Shown here: positions 22,844 to 32,500 of the stretch, one piece after another
Layout: every line of letters begins with the position of its first letter
Numbering within the stretch: the first letter of the stretch is position 1
NCBI GenBank assembly: GCA_903886275.1
Contig: CAISLN010000128.1
Coordinates: 1-64,000 of the forward strand
Origin: an uncultured beta proteobacterium
GTDB lineage: Bacteria; Pseudomonadota; Gammaproteobacteria; Burkholderiales; Burkholderiaceae_C
DNA: 64,000 nucleotides
Direction: 5' to 3'
The notes under the pieces: generated by a model
What the model was told of the DNA's origin: nothing
Database searches by the model: none
What the model saw: the letters and a program-made list of their open reading frames with translations, nothing else
Made by a program: the position numbers and the translations under genes

Positions 22844-24133
22844 ATGTTGACCCATTTGCAACTCAAAAATTTTAAAGCTTGGACGGATACAGGCTTGGTT
22901 GATCTCAAGCCGGTCACCATGCTGCTGGGCACTAACTCGTCCGGCAAGTCCACCTTGATTCAAAGTCTGTTGTTGTTGCGGCAAACGGTGCAGTCGCCTG
23001 ACCGCACGATTCACCTGAATTTGGGCGGTGACGAGCTGCATGATTTTTTTAACTTCGGAGACTTTGACAATGTTTTGACGCAGGGGGCCTCACCCCGGCA
23101 GTTTCGAATTCGGTTTGACTTTAATCGGCCAGAAAAAAAGGGCGAAGTGACTGGGGGTGGTTTTCAGTGCAGCTACGGTCAGACATCGTCCGGGGCGGTG
23201 GCGGTGCAGTCCCTGCGGCTGTGGCAGGCCGACGACAGTCAAATCACCGTGGTTAGGCGCGACAAGGGCGCTTACTCGTTGACCGTGAACGCCGAGTCGC
23301 AAGTCCGTATGAAGAGCCGCGAATTGGCCCCGGAGCGTTCTATTGCCTTGTCGGCAAAGGCCTTGGCTGCATTGGGGACCGATGGGGCACTGGTGGAAGA
23401 CATGGGTTTGGCCGTGCGGCGCGAGCTGGAAAGTATTGTTTACCTGGGGCCTTTGCGTCGCAAGCCGGAGCGTGACTACGTGTGGAATAAGTCCAAGCCA
23501 GGCGAGGTGGGGGTGGACGGGCACAAGGCGGTCGATGTGCTTTTGGCAAGCACCTTGTTGCGTGGGGAAGGCAAGAATGAGATTGCTGACAGCGTGTCCT
23601 ACTGGCTCAAGCGCATGAAAGTGGCAGAGAAACTGGAAGTCCGGCAGATTGGCCGATCTACCCGATACGAGGTGGTGATTCACCGGGATGGTGTGATTGC
23701 AAACCTGCGCGACGTGGGGATTGGTATTTCTCAAGTCTTGCCCGTGTTGACGGTGGCCTTCTTCGCACCCGCCGGCAGCACCATTTTGCTGGAAGAGCCG
23801 GAGATTCATCTGCACCCCCTGGCGCAGTCTGTATTGGCCGAGCTGTTTGTTGAAGTGAGCAAGAAGCGCAAAGTTCAGTTCATCGTGGAAACCCATTCCG
23901 AGCACTTGTTCCGCCGCATGCAGACCTTGGTCGCCAAGGAGAAAATCAAGGTGGGTGATTGCGCGATGTACTTTGTTGAAAAGGGCAAGACTGGGGCTCA
24001 GTTGCGCTTGCTCAATCTGGATGAATATGGGCGCCTAACCAACTGGCCGGATCACTTCTTTGGCGACGCCATGGGGGAGACGCGTGAACAAGCCAGAATG
24101 ATGTTTGAACGCAAGAAAGCGAGTCAGGCGTGA
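22844..24133 (+). CDS. ABC/RecF-like AAA ATPase with DUF3696-type C-terminus
   Basis: 429 residues. The N-terminus LTHLQLKNFKAWTDTGLVDLKPVTMLLG runs into Walker A GTNSSGKSTL (residues 29-38). Further on are the signature-like DVGIGISQVLPVL, Walker B ILLEEPEIHLHP (Glu317-Glu318) and the H-loop VETHSEHL. The tail YGRLTNWPDHFFGDAMGE fits DUF3696. Such SMC/ABC-like ATPases occur in OLD, Septu, PARIS and other defence systems as sensors or scaffolds. Its stop overlaps the start of a PIN-like nuclease gene (GTGA). Base composition is lower in GC than the flanking genes, suggesting transfer. The biological role is inferred. Confidence 0.85.
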   Translation: MLTHLQLKNFKAWTDTGLVDLKPVTMLLGTNSSGKSTLIQSLLLLRQTVQSPDRTIHLNLGGDELHDFFNFGDFDNVLTQGASPRQFRIRFDFNRPEKKGEVTGGGFQCSYGQTSSGAVAVQSLRLWQADDSQITVVRRDKGAYSLTVNAESQVRMKSRELAPERSIALSAKALAALGTDGALVEDMGLAVRRELESIVYLGPLRRKPERDYVWNKSKPGEVGVDGHKAVDVLLASTLLRGEGKNEIADSVSYWLKRMKVAEKLEVRQIGRSTRYEVVIHRDGVIANLRDVGIGISQVLPVLTVAFFAPAGSTILLEEPEIHLHPLAQSVLAELFVEVSKKRKVQFIVETHSEHLFRRMQTLVAKEKIKVGDCAMYFVEKGKTGAQLRLLNLDEYGRLTNWPDHFFGDAMGETREQARMMFERKKASQA

Positions 24134-24657
24134 AGCCCCGCTACGTGGTGGATACCAATGTGTTGATTGCCGCCAGTGCGGCCGATCCACAACATCCCAA
24201 GGATATTGACGCCACGCCTGCGGACCCCAGTTTGCGACTTCAGGTGTGGGAGTGGTTGGATCGGTTTCAGAGCTCGGACGCAAGGTTGGTTCTTGATACC
24301 GCTAACAAGATTTATGAGGAATACACAAACAAGCTGGGCTTCAATGATTTTGGCATCCAGGTGGTTATGCACAAATGGAGCACTGCCGCTACGGATGACG
24401 TTTCAGTGCAATACGACGCGGATGGGCATGGCGTGTTGCCTTCCAGTCTGGTGCCGGTGATTCACGATTTGGCGGATAGAAAGATGGTGGCAGCTGCACT
24501 GGAGGCGGTACGCACGTATGGCGTGGCGCCGATTGCCTTTGCCGGTGACACCGATTGGCACGAATGGGAAGATCAGCTCGTGCGACATGGGATTGAGCTT
24601 GAGCCGCTCATAGAGCAATGGTCTCGTGCGAAATTTGCTGAAAAAAAATTGCGTTAG
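24130..24657 (+). CDS. PIN-like nuclease domain protein
   Basis: 175 residues, GTG start overlapping the ATPase stop by 4 nt. RYVVDTNVLIAAS places the first catalytic aspartate at Asp8. Candidate further acidic residues are Glu63/Glu64 (IYEEY), Asp116 (DRKMVAAALEA) and Asp140/Asp142 (AFAGDTDWHEWEDQ), giving the PIN order D-E-D-D. PIN proteins are metal-dependent RNases. It is longer than VapC toxins, and its partner is an ATPase, not a VapB-like antitoxin. The coupled start implies stoichiometric production with the ATPase. AT-richer than its neighbours. Substrate unknown. Confidence 0.75.
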   Translation: MKPRYVVDTNVLIAASAADPQHPKDIDATPADPSLRLQVWEWLDRFQSSDARLVLDTANKIYEEYTNKLGFNDFGIQVVMHKWSTAATDDVSVQYDADGHGVLPSSLVPVIHDLADRKMVAAALEAVRTYGVAPIAFAGDTDWHEWEDQLVRHGIELEPLIEQWSRAKFAEKKLR

Positions 24658-24670
24658 CTCGATCGCCAGA

Positions 24671-25399
24671 ATGACCGATTTCTTCCGCTTTCCACATACG
24701 CCGCACATTGCCTGGTTGGCCCAGGGCGCGCCACGCGATGACAAGGTCTTGTCTGCCCAAGAGGCCAGTGACTTGCTCGGTGCAGACGTGGTGGTGGAAG
24801 AAAAATTGGATGGTGCCAATTTGGGGTTTTCGCTTTCGCTGGAGGGTGTGCTGCGCGCGCAAAACCGGGGGCAATATCTGCATGCGCCCCACGCAGGTCA
24901 ATTTGCGCGTCTGCCCGATTGGCTGCTATTGCATAGCGAAAGGTTGCGCGCGGCGCTGGCACCGCAGGCTAATCTGATGCTGTTTGGCGAGTGGTGTGCC
25001 GCCCGCCATTCGCTGGACTATGACCACTTGCCCGATTGGTTTTTGTTGTTCGATGTGTACGACCGCAGCCAAGAACGCTTCTGGAGTACGCCGCGCCGCA
25101 ACGCGCTGGCTGCCTCGCTGGGCTTGGCCACCGTGCCGCAGTTGTTGCAAGGGCAATGCGCTTTGCAGCAGCTCAAAGACCTGCTCACCCGCCAGCACAG
25201 CCAGTTTCGCCAGGGCACGCTCGAAGGCATCGTGATCCGGCGGGAGTCGGCCGACTGGTGCGAGGCGCGTGCCAAGCTGGTGCGGCCCGACTTCACCCAA
25301 ACCATTGGCGAACACTGGAGCCGTAGGCGCATTGAGTGGAACCGGCTGGATTGGGCTGCATATCGGATGAAATTGGATCAAGCAAGCGATGCGTGCTGA
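24671..25399 (+). CDS. RNA ligase (nucleotidyltransferase superfamily)
   Basis: 242 residues. All ligase motifs are visible: motif I EEKLDGANLG with nucleotidyl-acceptor Lys45, motif Ia RAQNRGQYL, motif III LMLFGEWC (about 102), IIIa FLLFDVYD, motif IV EGIVIRRE (about 185) and motif V AKLVRPDF (about 201). No C-terminal OB-fold or zinc domain is visible, which resembles compact Rnl2/PF09414-type RNA ligases. It would seal 5'-phosphate/3'-hydroxyl RNA ends with ATP. ATG at 24671 lies 13 nt after the PIN gene; a GTG at 24626 would overlap it. No polynucleotide kinase gene is adjacent. Convergent with mnmC. Confidence 0.85.
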   Translation: MTDFFRFPHTPHIAWLAQGAPRDDKVLSAQEASDLLGADVVVEEKLDGANLGFSLSLEGVLRAQNRGQYLHAPHAGQFARLPDWLLLHSERLRAALAPQANLMLFGEWCAARHSLDYDHLPDWFLLFDVYDRSQERFWSTPRRNALAASLGLATVPQLLQGQCALQQLKDLLTRQHSQFRQGTLEGIVIRRESADWCEARAKLVRPDFTQTIGEHWSRRRIEWNRLDWAAYRMKLDQASDAC

Positions 25400-25432
25400 C
25401 CTCTTTGCCAGCATCACTCCTGCAAGCCTTTT

Positions 25433-27247
25433 TCAGGCCGGGCGTACCCGCCTGCGCCTTCGCGTGCCCAGCGAACGGGCCAGGCTGCTTTCAAGGGGCA
25501 GGGGCTCGCTGCACAGTTCGGCCACCAGCAGCTCGGCGCACAGGGCCGAAAAGCTCAGGCCCCTGGCGCCCATGCCGGCGCATAGCCACAGCGTGGGTGC
25601 GGGCCCCTCATCGAGCGGACCAACCAGGGGCAATCGGTCATGGGTGACGCAGCGTGTGCCCTGCCAGGCTTGCACCTGCGCACTGGCAAATTGCGGCGCC
25701 AGCAGCGCGGCTACCTGTGGCAACAGGGCTTGGAGTTTGTGCAGGTTGATGCGGTGCTCGCCCGCCAGGTCTGCGTGCAGGGCCGGGTCGGTCTGAAAGG
25801 TGGAGCCGCCAAACCACTGCGGCCCCTGCGCTGTGGGCACGTTTGATACCAAGCTGCCATGGCCATTGACCGGAAATGCCGGTAGGGCAGTCGCATCCAT
25901 GGGCATGGGCCCCATGCTGAGCGTGCCGGGTATGGCCTGCAGGGTCTGCAGCTTTTCCAGGGCGTCGGGTATCCAGGCAAAGTCCGGTGGCAGGGCTGCG
26001 GCAAGACGCTGCACCAGCGCGGCACAGCCATGGGCGTTGGCAAACACCACCCGGTCGGCCCGGCCCAACTCGGCACCACTGTCGTTGTGCAACAGCCATT
26101 GCTGTCCCTCGCGCTGCAGGCTGTGCACGCTGGCACCGCCGTGAAAGTGGATGGATGGATGGGCCAACCAGCGCTCCACCAGCCGGGCCGGTTTGATCCA
26201 GGCCGCATAGGGGTGCCACAGCCCCTGCGCCTGGCCCAGTTCTTGGCGGCTGGACCAGCCCGTGGGCTGCGCGGTGGCCTGCGACAAGACCTCGGCCTCC
26301 ACATCGGCCAGCCCCTCGGGTGCAATGTGTAGCTCCAGCACGCCGCCGCTTTGCCAGTCTTGGCCCAGGGTCAGTTGCTGATCGGCATGCTGCAGCATCA
26401 GCCTGGTTCCTGCACGCGACATGCGCGAACGCGCGCTGTCATCGCTTGAGTGGTGGGGCACCACCAGTCCCACCGGCAGCGCAGCAGCGCCACCGGCTGG
26501 CAGGGGCTGGCTGTCGTACACGTCCACCTGCCAGCCGCGCAGCGCCAATGCGTGTGCCACGCTGGAGCCGGCAATGCCAGCGCCTACGACGGCACAACGG
26601 CCCGCGCCGAGAGCTGCCTCGGGTCTTGCATTTGGCGGGTCGTCGGGCAGGGCAGCGCGCTGCGACCGCAGTTGCCAGCGCGGGTCGTAGCGGGCCTGCA
26701 GCGTGGCCGGATCGGACTGCGCTTGGGCCTGGAAACCGGCATCGAGCAACAGGGCCAAAGGCGGCGTGGGTGCAAAAAAAACCAACTGCGTGCCGCGCTT
26801 GCAGCAGCGCGCCAGGGCCTTGAGTTGCCACTTGTCCCAGTCCTGCGAATGGCTGTGGGCCAACAGGGTGTCGGCTTTTAGCGCCAGTTGGGCCAGCAGG
26901 ATTGAGCGCTCGCCCACACACAGGGTCAGCGAGAGCTGACCGCCTTCGAGCAGGATGCGGTGAAAGCCCGTGCCCAGCCCATAGACAAGCCCGGCCAAGG
27001 CGGTGGCCCGTTCGGCGCTAGGGGTGTTGTGTTCGGCTGCTTGGTGCAGTTGCCCAGCCAGACCGGTTGCCTCGGGCAGCGACAACAGGCCCACATAGTG
27101 CAGCATGTCTGGTCTCTTGGGATGGCCATGCCAGCAGGCCCACAGCTCCAGGAAACCAGCGCCAGCGGCAAAGCCGGTGTCCAGAACGGTCCAGCTAGTC
27201 TGGGAGGTCCAGCGCTGGGTAACCGATGCCTGCACACCGGTGGGCAT
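25433..27247 (-). CDS. mnmC: MnmC-like tRNA wobble-uridine modification protein with degenerate methyltransferase half
   Basis: 604 residues. The C-terminal two thirds is the FAD oxidoreductase that converts cmnm5(s2)U34 to nm5(s2)U34: VVGAGIAGSSVAHALALRGW (222 onward) and CVTHDRLPLVGPL near the end. The N-terminal part is MnmD-like but short and altered. The SAM loop, usually GFGTGLNF, reads GFAAGAGF (residues 25-32), and the segment where family members have an acidic D-A-F-x-P motif reads AHSHSQDWDKW. The family's first 40-60 residues (with an SPRFGD-like motif) are absent. The start, 5 nt after the yggX stop, looks genuine. The methylation step may therefore be missing. Confidence 0.85.
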   Translation of the reverse strand: MPTGVQASVTQRWTSQTSWTVLDTGFAAGAGFLELWACWHGHPKRPDMLHYVGLLSLPEATGLAGQLHQAAEHNTPSAERATALAGLVYGLGTGFHRILLEGGQLSLTLCVGERSILLAQLALKADTLLAHSHSQDWDKWQLKALARCCKRGTQLVFFAPTPPLALLLDAGFQAQAQSDPATLQARYDPRWQLRSQRAALPDDPPNARPEAALGAGRCAVVGAGIAGSSVAHALALRGWQVDVYDSQPLPAGGAAALPVGLVVPHHSSDDSARSRMSRAGTRLMLQHADQQLTLGQDWQSGGVLELHIAPEGLADVEAEVLSQATAQPTGWSSRQELGQAQGLWHPYAAWIKPARLVERWLAHPSIHFHGGASVHSLQREGQQWLLHNDSGAELGRADRVVFANAHGCAALVQRLAAALPPDFAWIPDALEKLQTLQAIPGTLSMGPMPMDATALPAFPVNGHGSLVSNVPTAQGPQWFGGSTFQTDPALHADLAGEHRINLHKLQALLPQVAALLAPQFASAQVQAWQGTRCVTHDRLPLVGPLDEGPAPTLWLCAGMGARGLSFSALCAELLVAELCSEPLPLESSLARSLGTRRRRRVRPA

Positions 27248-27252
27248 GGCGT

Positions 27253-27525
27253 TCAGGCTGCGGGTGGCACGTAACCCTGTGCGGCGTCGGCGCCATCGCC
27301 AAAGAAGTGGTTTTCCATCTGGCGCGCCAGGTACTGGCGGGCGCGGGCATCGGCCAAATTGAGGCGGTTTTCATTGACCAGCATGGTCTGGTGCTTGAGC
27401 CAGGCGGCCCAGGCCTCCTTGCTGACGCTTTCCCAAATGCGTTTACCCAGTTCTCCGGGATAGGGCGCATAGTCCATGCCTTCTGCCTCTTTACCCAACT
27501 TGATGCATTGAACCGTACGTGCCAT
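27253..27525 (-). CDS. yggX: Fe(2+)-trafficking / oxidative damage protection protein
   Basis: 90 residues, the normal family length, starting [32 protein letters not shown] with the conserved cysteine at residue 7, then [15 protein letters not shown] and ENHFFG. YggX proteins help protect iron-sulfur clusters and move iron under oxidative stress. The ATG at 27525 is used instead of the track start at 27603. It precedes mnmC by 5 nt and is divergent from tamA, with a 121-base shared promoter region. Confidence 0.95.
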   Translation of the reverse strand: MARTVQCIKLGKEAEGMDYAPYPGELGKRIWESVSKEAWAAWLKHQTMLVNENRLNLADARARQYLARQMENHFFGDGADAAQGYVPPAA

Positions 27526-27646
27526 GAATAACCTTAGAAGAAAAATCGATTGCCTGATCTTATGCGCTTTGCCATTCACCCAAGCCGGGCGTGGCTGTGC
27601 CACCCATTGCGAGGGGACTTTGGGGCTGCGTTAAAGTTCAGTAGCA

Positions 27647-29515
27647 ATGGCGCACCAATTTTCCAGAACCCTTGTTGCCTCGGCCCTTATAGCGCTGTCT
27701 GCGTGGGCCTGCGCGCAGGACTTGCCCCCCAGCCCGGGCATTGCCGCAGGCGCGGCAGAGGGTTTTGCGATCCGCATCGAGGCGCCGCCAGACATCACGG
27801 ACCTGCTGGAACGCCATCTGGAGCTGCAGCGCTACAAGGTGCTGGTGGATCTGAGCGATGTCGAAATCCAGAGCCTCTTGCTTGCTGCGCAGCAGGACGC
27901 CCGCGACCTGCTCGCCACGCTGGGCTATTTTTCGCCCGATGTGCGCATCAGCCTGCAGTCGCCTTCCACCCAAGCGCCAGCGCCAGACGGTAGGGCAGGG
28001 CCCGCCAAGCGGGTCTTGGTCGTGGTGCTGGCGGGGCCGCAGGCCCGCGTGTCCGGGGTGAACCTGCAGTTGGACGGCGCTATTGCAGACGACGCCCCAT
28101 CGCAGGAGCAGCGCCAATCGGTGCAAGACCTCTGGAGCCTGGCCCAGGGCGATGCCTTCTCGCAGGAGGCCTGGGACAGTGCCAAGCAGCAGGCGCTCAA
28201 ACAGTTGCTGACACGGCGCTACCCGACGGCCAAGCTGCTGCGCTCGCAGGCCGAGGTGGACCCTGAGACGGCCAGCGTCCGGCTCGACCTGCAGTTCGAT
28301 TCCGGCCCGGCCTACCGCATCGGCAGTCTGGCAGTCGAAGGCAATCAGCGCTACAGCGCCGACCTGGTGCGCCGCTTTGCCCGCCTGCGCGAGGGCGATG
28401 ACTATGCGCTGTCGCAACTGGTGGAGGCGCAACAGCGCATGACCGATAGCGGCTATTTTGATTCGGCCTATCTGAGTCTGGACACCGCCAGCGACCCCGA
28501 GCAGGCCGTGGTGCGGGCCCAGGTCAAGGAGGCCTTGATGCAAAAAATGGTGTTTGGCCTGGGCGCCAGCACCGATAGCGGCGCGCGCCTGAGCACTGAG
28601 CACACCTACAACCAGGTGCCGGGAATAGACTGGCGCGCCGTCAACAAGCTGACCCTGGCGCGCGACACCCAGACCTTCGCCAGCGACTGGACCTCGCAAC
28701 CCGGCGAGAACCAGTGGCGCTGGGCCGCCTCGGCTCTGTTGGAGCGCGAGCGCATAGGCGAAATCGATGTCAGCACCCAGCGCTACCGGGGCGGGCGCTT
28801 TGCCACCGAGGCCAGCCTAGACCAAAGCTATTACCTGCAGTTTGAGCGCACCCAAACCGACTACCGCGAGGTGGACCAGCACAGCGCCAACGAGGCCGTG
28901 AGCGTCAACTACAGCTTTGCCATGCGCCGCTTTGACAGCCTGCCCTTTCCCTCCAGCGGCTGGGGCCTGGGGGGCGAAATCGGCGCCGGTTCGGTGCTGG
29001 GCGACCGCCAGGAACCCTATACCAGGCTGCTGCTGCACACGCTGCTCTACCAAGCGCTGGGCCAGTCGCAGACCAATCTGTTTGCCCGCCAGCATGCCGG
29101 GCGTATCCGCTACCGGGCGCAGGTGGGCGCCGTGGTGATCAACCAGGCCAGCAGCATCCCATTTAACCAATTGTTTTTGACCGGTGGCGACACCACGGTG
29201 CGCGGCTACAAGTTCCAGGAAATCGGTGTCAGCCGTGACGGCATTCTGTCGGCCGACGCCGGCCGTTACCTGGCCAGCGCCAGCATCGAGTGGCAGCGCC
29301 CCGTCGTGCGCAATGGGGTGATGAGCGACTGGGAGAGCGTGGTGTTCGCGGACAGTGGCGCCGTTGCCAACCGGGTCGAGGAGTTCAGCTTCAAGTCCGG
29401 CCTGGGTGTGGGCGCGCGCTGGAGAAGCCCGATTGGCCCGCTGCAAATCGACCTGGCCTATGGCCTGGCCACACAGGCCCTGCGCCTGCATCTGAATGTG
29501 GGGTTTGTATTTTGA
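27647..29515 (+). CDS. tamA: TamA, outer-membrane Omp85-family translocation protein
   Basis: 622 residues. A Sec signal (TLVASALIALSAWACAQ) is followed by POTRA domains (RIGSLAVEGNQRYSADLVRRFARLREGD is a typical third POTRA segment) and a C-terminal beta-barrel with GGDTTVRGYKFQEIGVSRDG, the conserved Omp85 loop motif, ending in phenylalanine (NVGFVF), as outer-membrane barrels do. It inserts autotransporters and other outer-membrane proteins with TamB. Its TGA overlaps the tamB ATG by one base (TGATG). Confidence 0.92.
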   Translation: MAHQFSRTLVASALIALSAWACAQDLPPSPGIAAGAAEGFAIRIEAPPDITDLLERHLELQRYKVLVDLSDVEIQSLLLAAQQDARDLLATLGYFSPDVRISLQSPSTQAPAPDGRAGPAKRVLVVVLAGPQARVSGVNLQLDGAIADDAPSQEQRQSVQDLWSLAQGDAFSQEAWDSAKQQALKQLLTRRYPTAKLLRSQAEVDPETASVRLDLQFDSGPAYRIGSLAVEGNQRYSADLVRRFARLREGDDYALSQLVEAQQRMTDSGYFDSAYLSLDTASDPEQAVVRAQVKEALMQKMVFGLGASTDSGARLSTEHTYNQVPGIDWRAVNKLTLARDTQTFASDWTSQPGENQWRWAASALLERERIGEIDVSTQRYRGGRFATEASLDQSYYLQFERTQTDYREVDQHSANEAVSVNYSFAMRRFDSLPFPSSGWGLGGEIGAGSVLGDRQEPYTRLLLHTLLYQALGQSQTNLFARQHAGRIRYRAQVGAVVINQASSIPFNQLFLTGGDTTVRGYKFQEIGVSRDGILSADAGRYLASASIEWQRPVVRNGVMSDWESVVFADSGAVANRVEEFSFKSGLGVGARWRSPIGPLQIDLAYGLATQALRLHLNVGFVF

Positions 29516-32500
29516 TGCGGCGCGTACGCCTGTGTTGGCGTGCGCTGGGTGCGACGCTTAGCCTGGCCTTCTCGTTGCTGGCTGCCTTGCTCGTCACGCT
29601 GCTGCTGGGCCTTTGGCTGTGGGGCCAGTCCGAGGGCTCGCTGCAACAGGCGCTGCAAATCGCTGGCACTTGGCTACCCAGTGGCCAAAGCCTGCAGGCC
29701 AGCGGCGTCACCGGCAGCATCCAGAGTGGCGGCCACATCGCGCGGCTGCAATGGCAGCAGGGCGAGCGCAGGGTGGAGGTGCAGGACCTGGACCTGGCCT
29801 GGGATTGGCGCGGCTTGTTCGATGGAGAGCTGCGCGTGACCCGCCTGCAGGCCCGGCTGCTGCGCGGCGAGGACCATAGCCCCAGCACCCAAAGCCCGAT
29901 TTCTGAGCTGCTGCTGCCGCTGCGTGCCGACATCGCGTTTGCGCTGGACCGGCTGGAGTGGGCCGGCTCGCCGGCTCTGCAGATTGACGGGCTGCGCGGC
30001 CATTACCGCTTTGATGGCAAGAGCCACTTTTTGCAGGATGCCAGTCTGCAGATGGCGGCGGGCAGCTACAGCGGCCAGGGCCAGTTGCAGGCCATTGCAC
30101 CCATGGCCCTGTCGCTCACCGTTCAGGGCCAGGTGCAAACCCCGCCTGCGCTGCAGCAGTTGCCCCTCTCACTGGTGGCACAGGCCAGCGGCACGCTGCG
30201 GGGTCCGCATGCACTGGTGGAGCTGTCGCTAACGCTGCAGCCCAAGGGCCGGGACCAGCCGCTGGCGTCCATGCAGGCCAGCCTGCAGGCAAGCATCCAT
30301 CCCGGGCAGGCGCAGCCGATTGCCAGTGCCCAGGCCCAATGGAGCGCCCTCGATCTGGCCAGCCTGTGGCCGCAGGCGCCGCAGACCCTGCTTTCTGGAC
30401 AGGCCAAGGTGTTGCCCGATGCGGGCGGCTGGAGCGCCAACATCCAATTGCAAAACGCCATGGCCGGCACCTTGGATAAGCAACGTCTGCCACTGCGCAG
30501 CGCCCAGGCCGGCCTGCTGTACCGCGATGGCCAGTGGCAGTTGCAGGCGCTGCAGGCGGCCTTGGGCGGTGGCAGCTTGCAGGCAAAAGGCAACTACAGC
30601 GCAAGCCCCGCGCAATGGTCGGCAAGCGCCAGCCTGCTGGGCATAGAGCCGGCACAGCTTGATTCCCGATGGAAATTTCCGGCGTTGCGCGGCAAGTGGC
30701 AGGCGCAGCAGACGGCCCAGGGCATTGCCTTTGAGGGCCAGCTCCAGGCGGCGCTCAAGGGCAGTGGCGCACAGGACACAAGCCTGCTTGCCAAGGGCCA
30801 GTGGCAGGCGCCACTGCTGCAGATCGACCGTCTGGAACTACAAACGCCACAGGCCCAGCTCAGCGGCAGTCTGCTGTTGGACACACAAAGCCGCGCCACC
30901 ACCGCCCGCCTGCAGGCCAAGCTGCCGGGTGCCCAGGCCACGCTGGAGGGCAGCGCCGCAGCGTCCACCGGGCAGGGCAGCAGCGCCTTGCATGTGAGCG
31001 ATGCCCATGCCCTGCTGCAATGGCTGGCAAGCCTGCCCGGTATGACACCAGCCCTGGCCTCCATCGACCTGGCCGGTGCGGCCGAGCTGACGGCGCAGTG
31101 GCAAGGAGGCTGGCAGCGTGGGGGCGAGCAATTGCAGGTGCAGGCCCGTTTGCAAAGCCAGCGCCTGGAGCTGCAAGCCGGCCAGTCCTTGCAAGACCTG
31201 CAACTCGACTTGGCGGGCACCCTGCGCGAGCTGAGCGCGCAACTGCGTGGCAAGGCGCAACTGGGTGCCACGCAGTGGGCACTGCAGGCACAAGCCCATG
31301 GCGCTCAGCCCAGCGACGGCCAATGGCAGGGTCGGCTGGAGCGTCTGCAGCTCAGTGCCAGCAGCGCGCAACACAGCCAGCCCTGGAGCCTGCAGCTGCA
31401 GCAGCCGGTGGCACTGGACTGGCGCAGCGGCGCGCTGGCCCGGTCCTTTGCCATGGCAGAAGGCAGCCTGCGCTTAAGCGGCCCTGGCACCGGCACAGCG
31501 CAGATCCAATGGCAGCCCTTGCAGTGGGCACAGCAAGGTGCGGGGGGCAGCACCCGTTGGAGCAGCAAGGGCCAGCTGCAGGGCCTTCCTCTGGTCTGGC
31601 TGGAGCTGCTGGGACAGACCCAGCTGGCCAACCTGGGCCTGCGCGGCGACCTGCTGTTTGGCGGCCAGTGGGACGCCGCCAGCGAGGGGAGCGGTCTGCG
31701 CCTGCGCGCCAATCTGCAGCGCAGCAGCGGCGACCTGCACCTGTTGGGTGCCGAGCAGGGCAGCGCCACCTTGGCGGCCGGCCTGCGCGACGCCCATGTG
31801 AACCTGGAGGTGGACCGGGATGCGCTGCGCGCCAGCCTGGTCTGGGCCAGTGAATCGGCTGGTCACGCCGAGGCCGATTTCAGCACCCGCCTGCAAAACC
31901 TGAACGGCAGCATCGCTTGGGCGCTGGACGCGCCACTGCAGGCCAGGCTGCATGCCAGTTTGCCGCGCGTCGGTGTCTGGTCGCTGGTGGCGCCGGTGGG
32001 CTGGCGCATACAGGGCACGCTGGAGGCCGATGCCACCCTGTCGGGCACACGCAGCAAGCCCGACTGGACGGGCAGCCTGGCGGCGCGCGACATGGCGGTG
32101 CGCTCGGTGGTGGACGGCATCGACTTCAGCCAGGGCGTGATGCGCCTGCAGGTCAAGGGCCAGCACCTGGACATTGCCGAGCTGACGCTGCAGGGCGCAG
32201 GGGGTTCAGCCGGCGGGCAGCTGCAGCTCAGCGGCGCGGCCGACTGGCTGCCCGCAGCTCCAGGCAGCAGCAGGCTGCGCATGGCGCTGCAGGCCAAGGC
32301 CAAGTCCTTCAGGGTGACGGCCAGGGCGGACCAACGCCTGGTGGTGTCGGGCGACCTGAGCGCCCAACTGGTGGACGCCAAACTGCTGCTGCGCGGTGCT
32401 CTGGTGGCCGACCAGGCCCTGATTGTGCTGCCCGAAGATACCGCCCCCAAGCTGGGTGCCGATGTGGTGGTCAAGCGGCCCGCTGCGAACAAGGCGGCAG

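Noticed and set aside
24130-24657. PIN gene as a VapC toxin-antitoxin member
   Set aside because: Its partner is a 429-residue ATPase and no antitoxin-like gene is present; the protein is longer than VapC.
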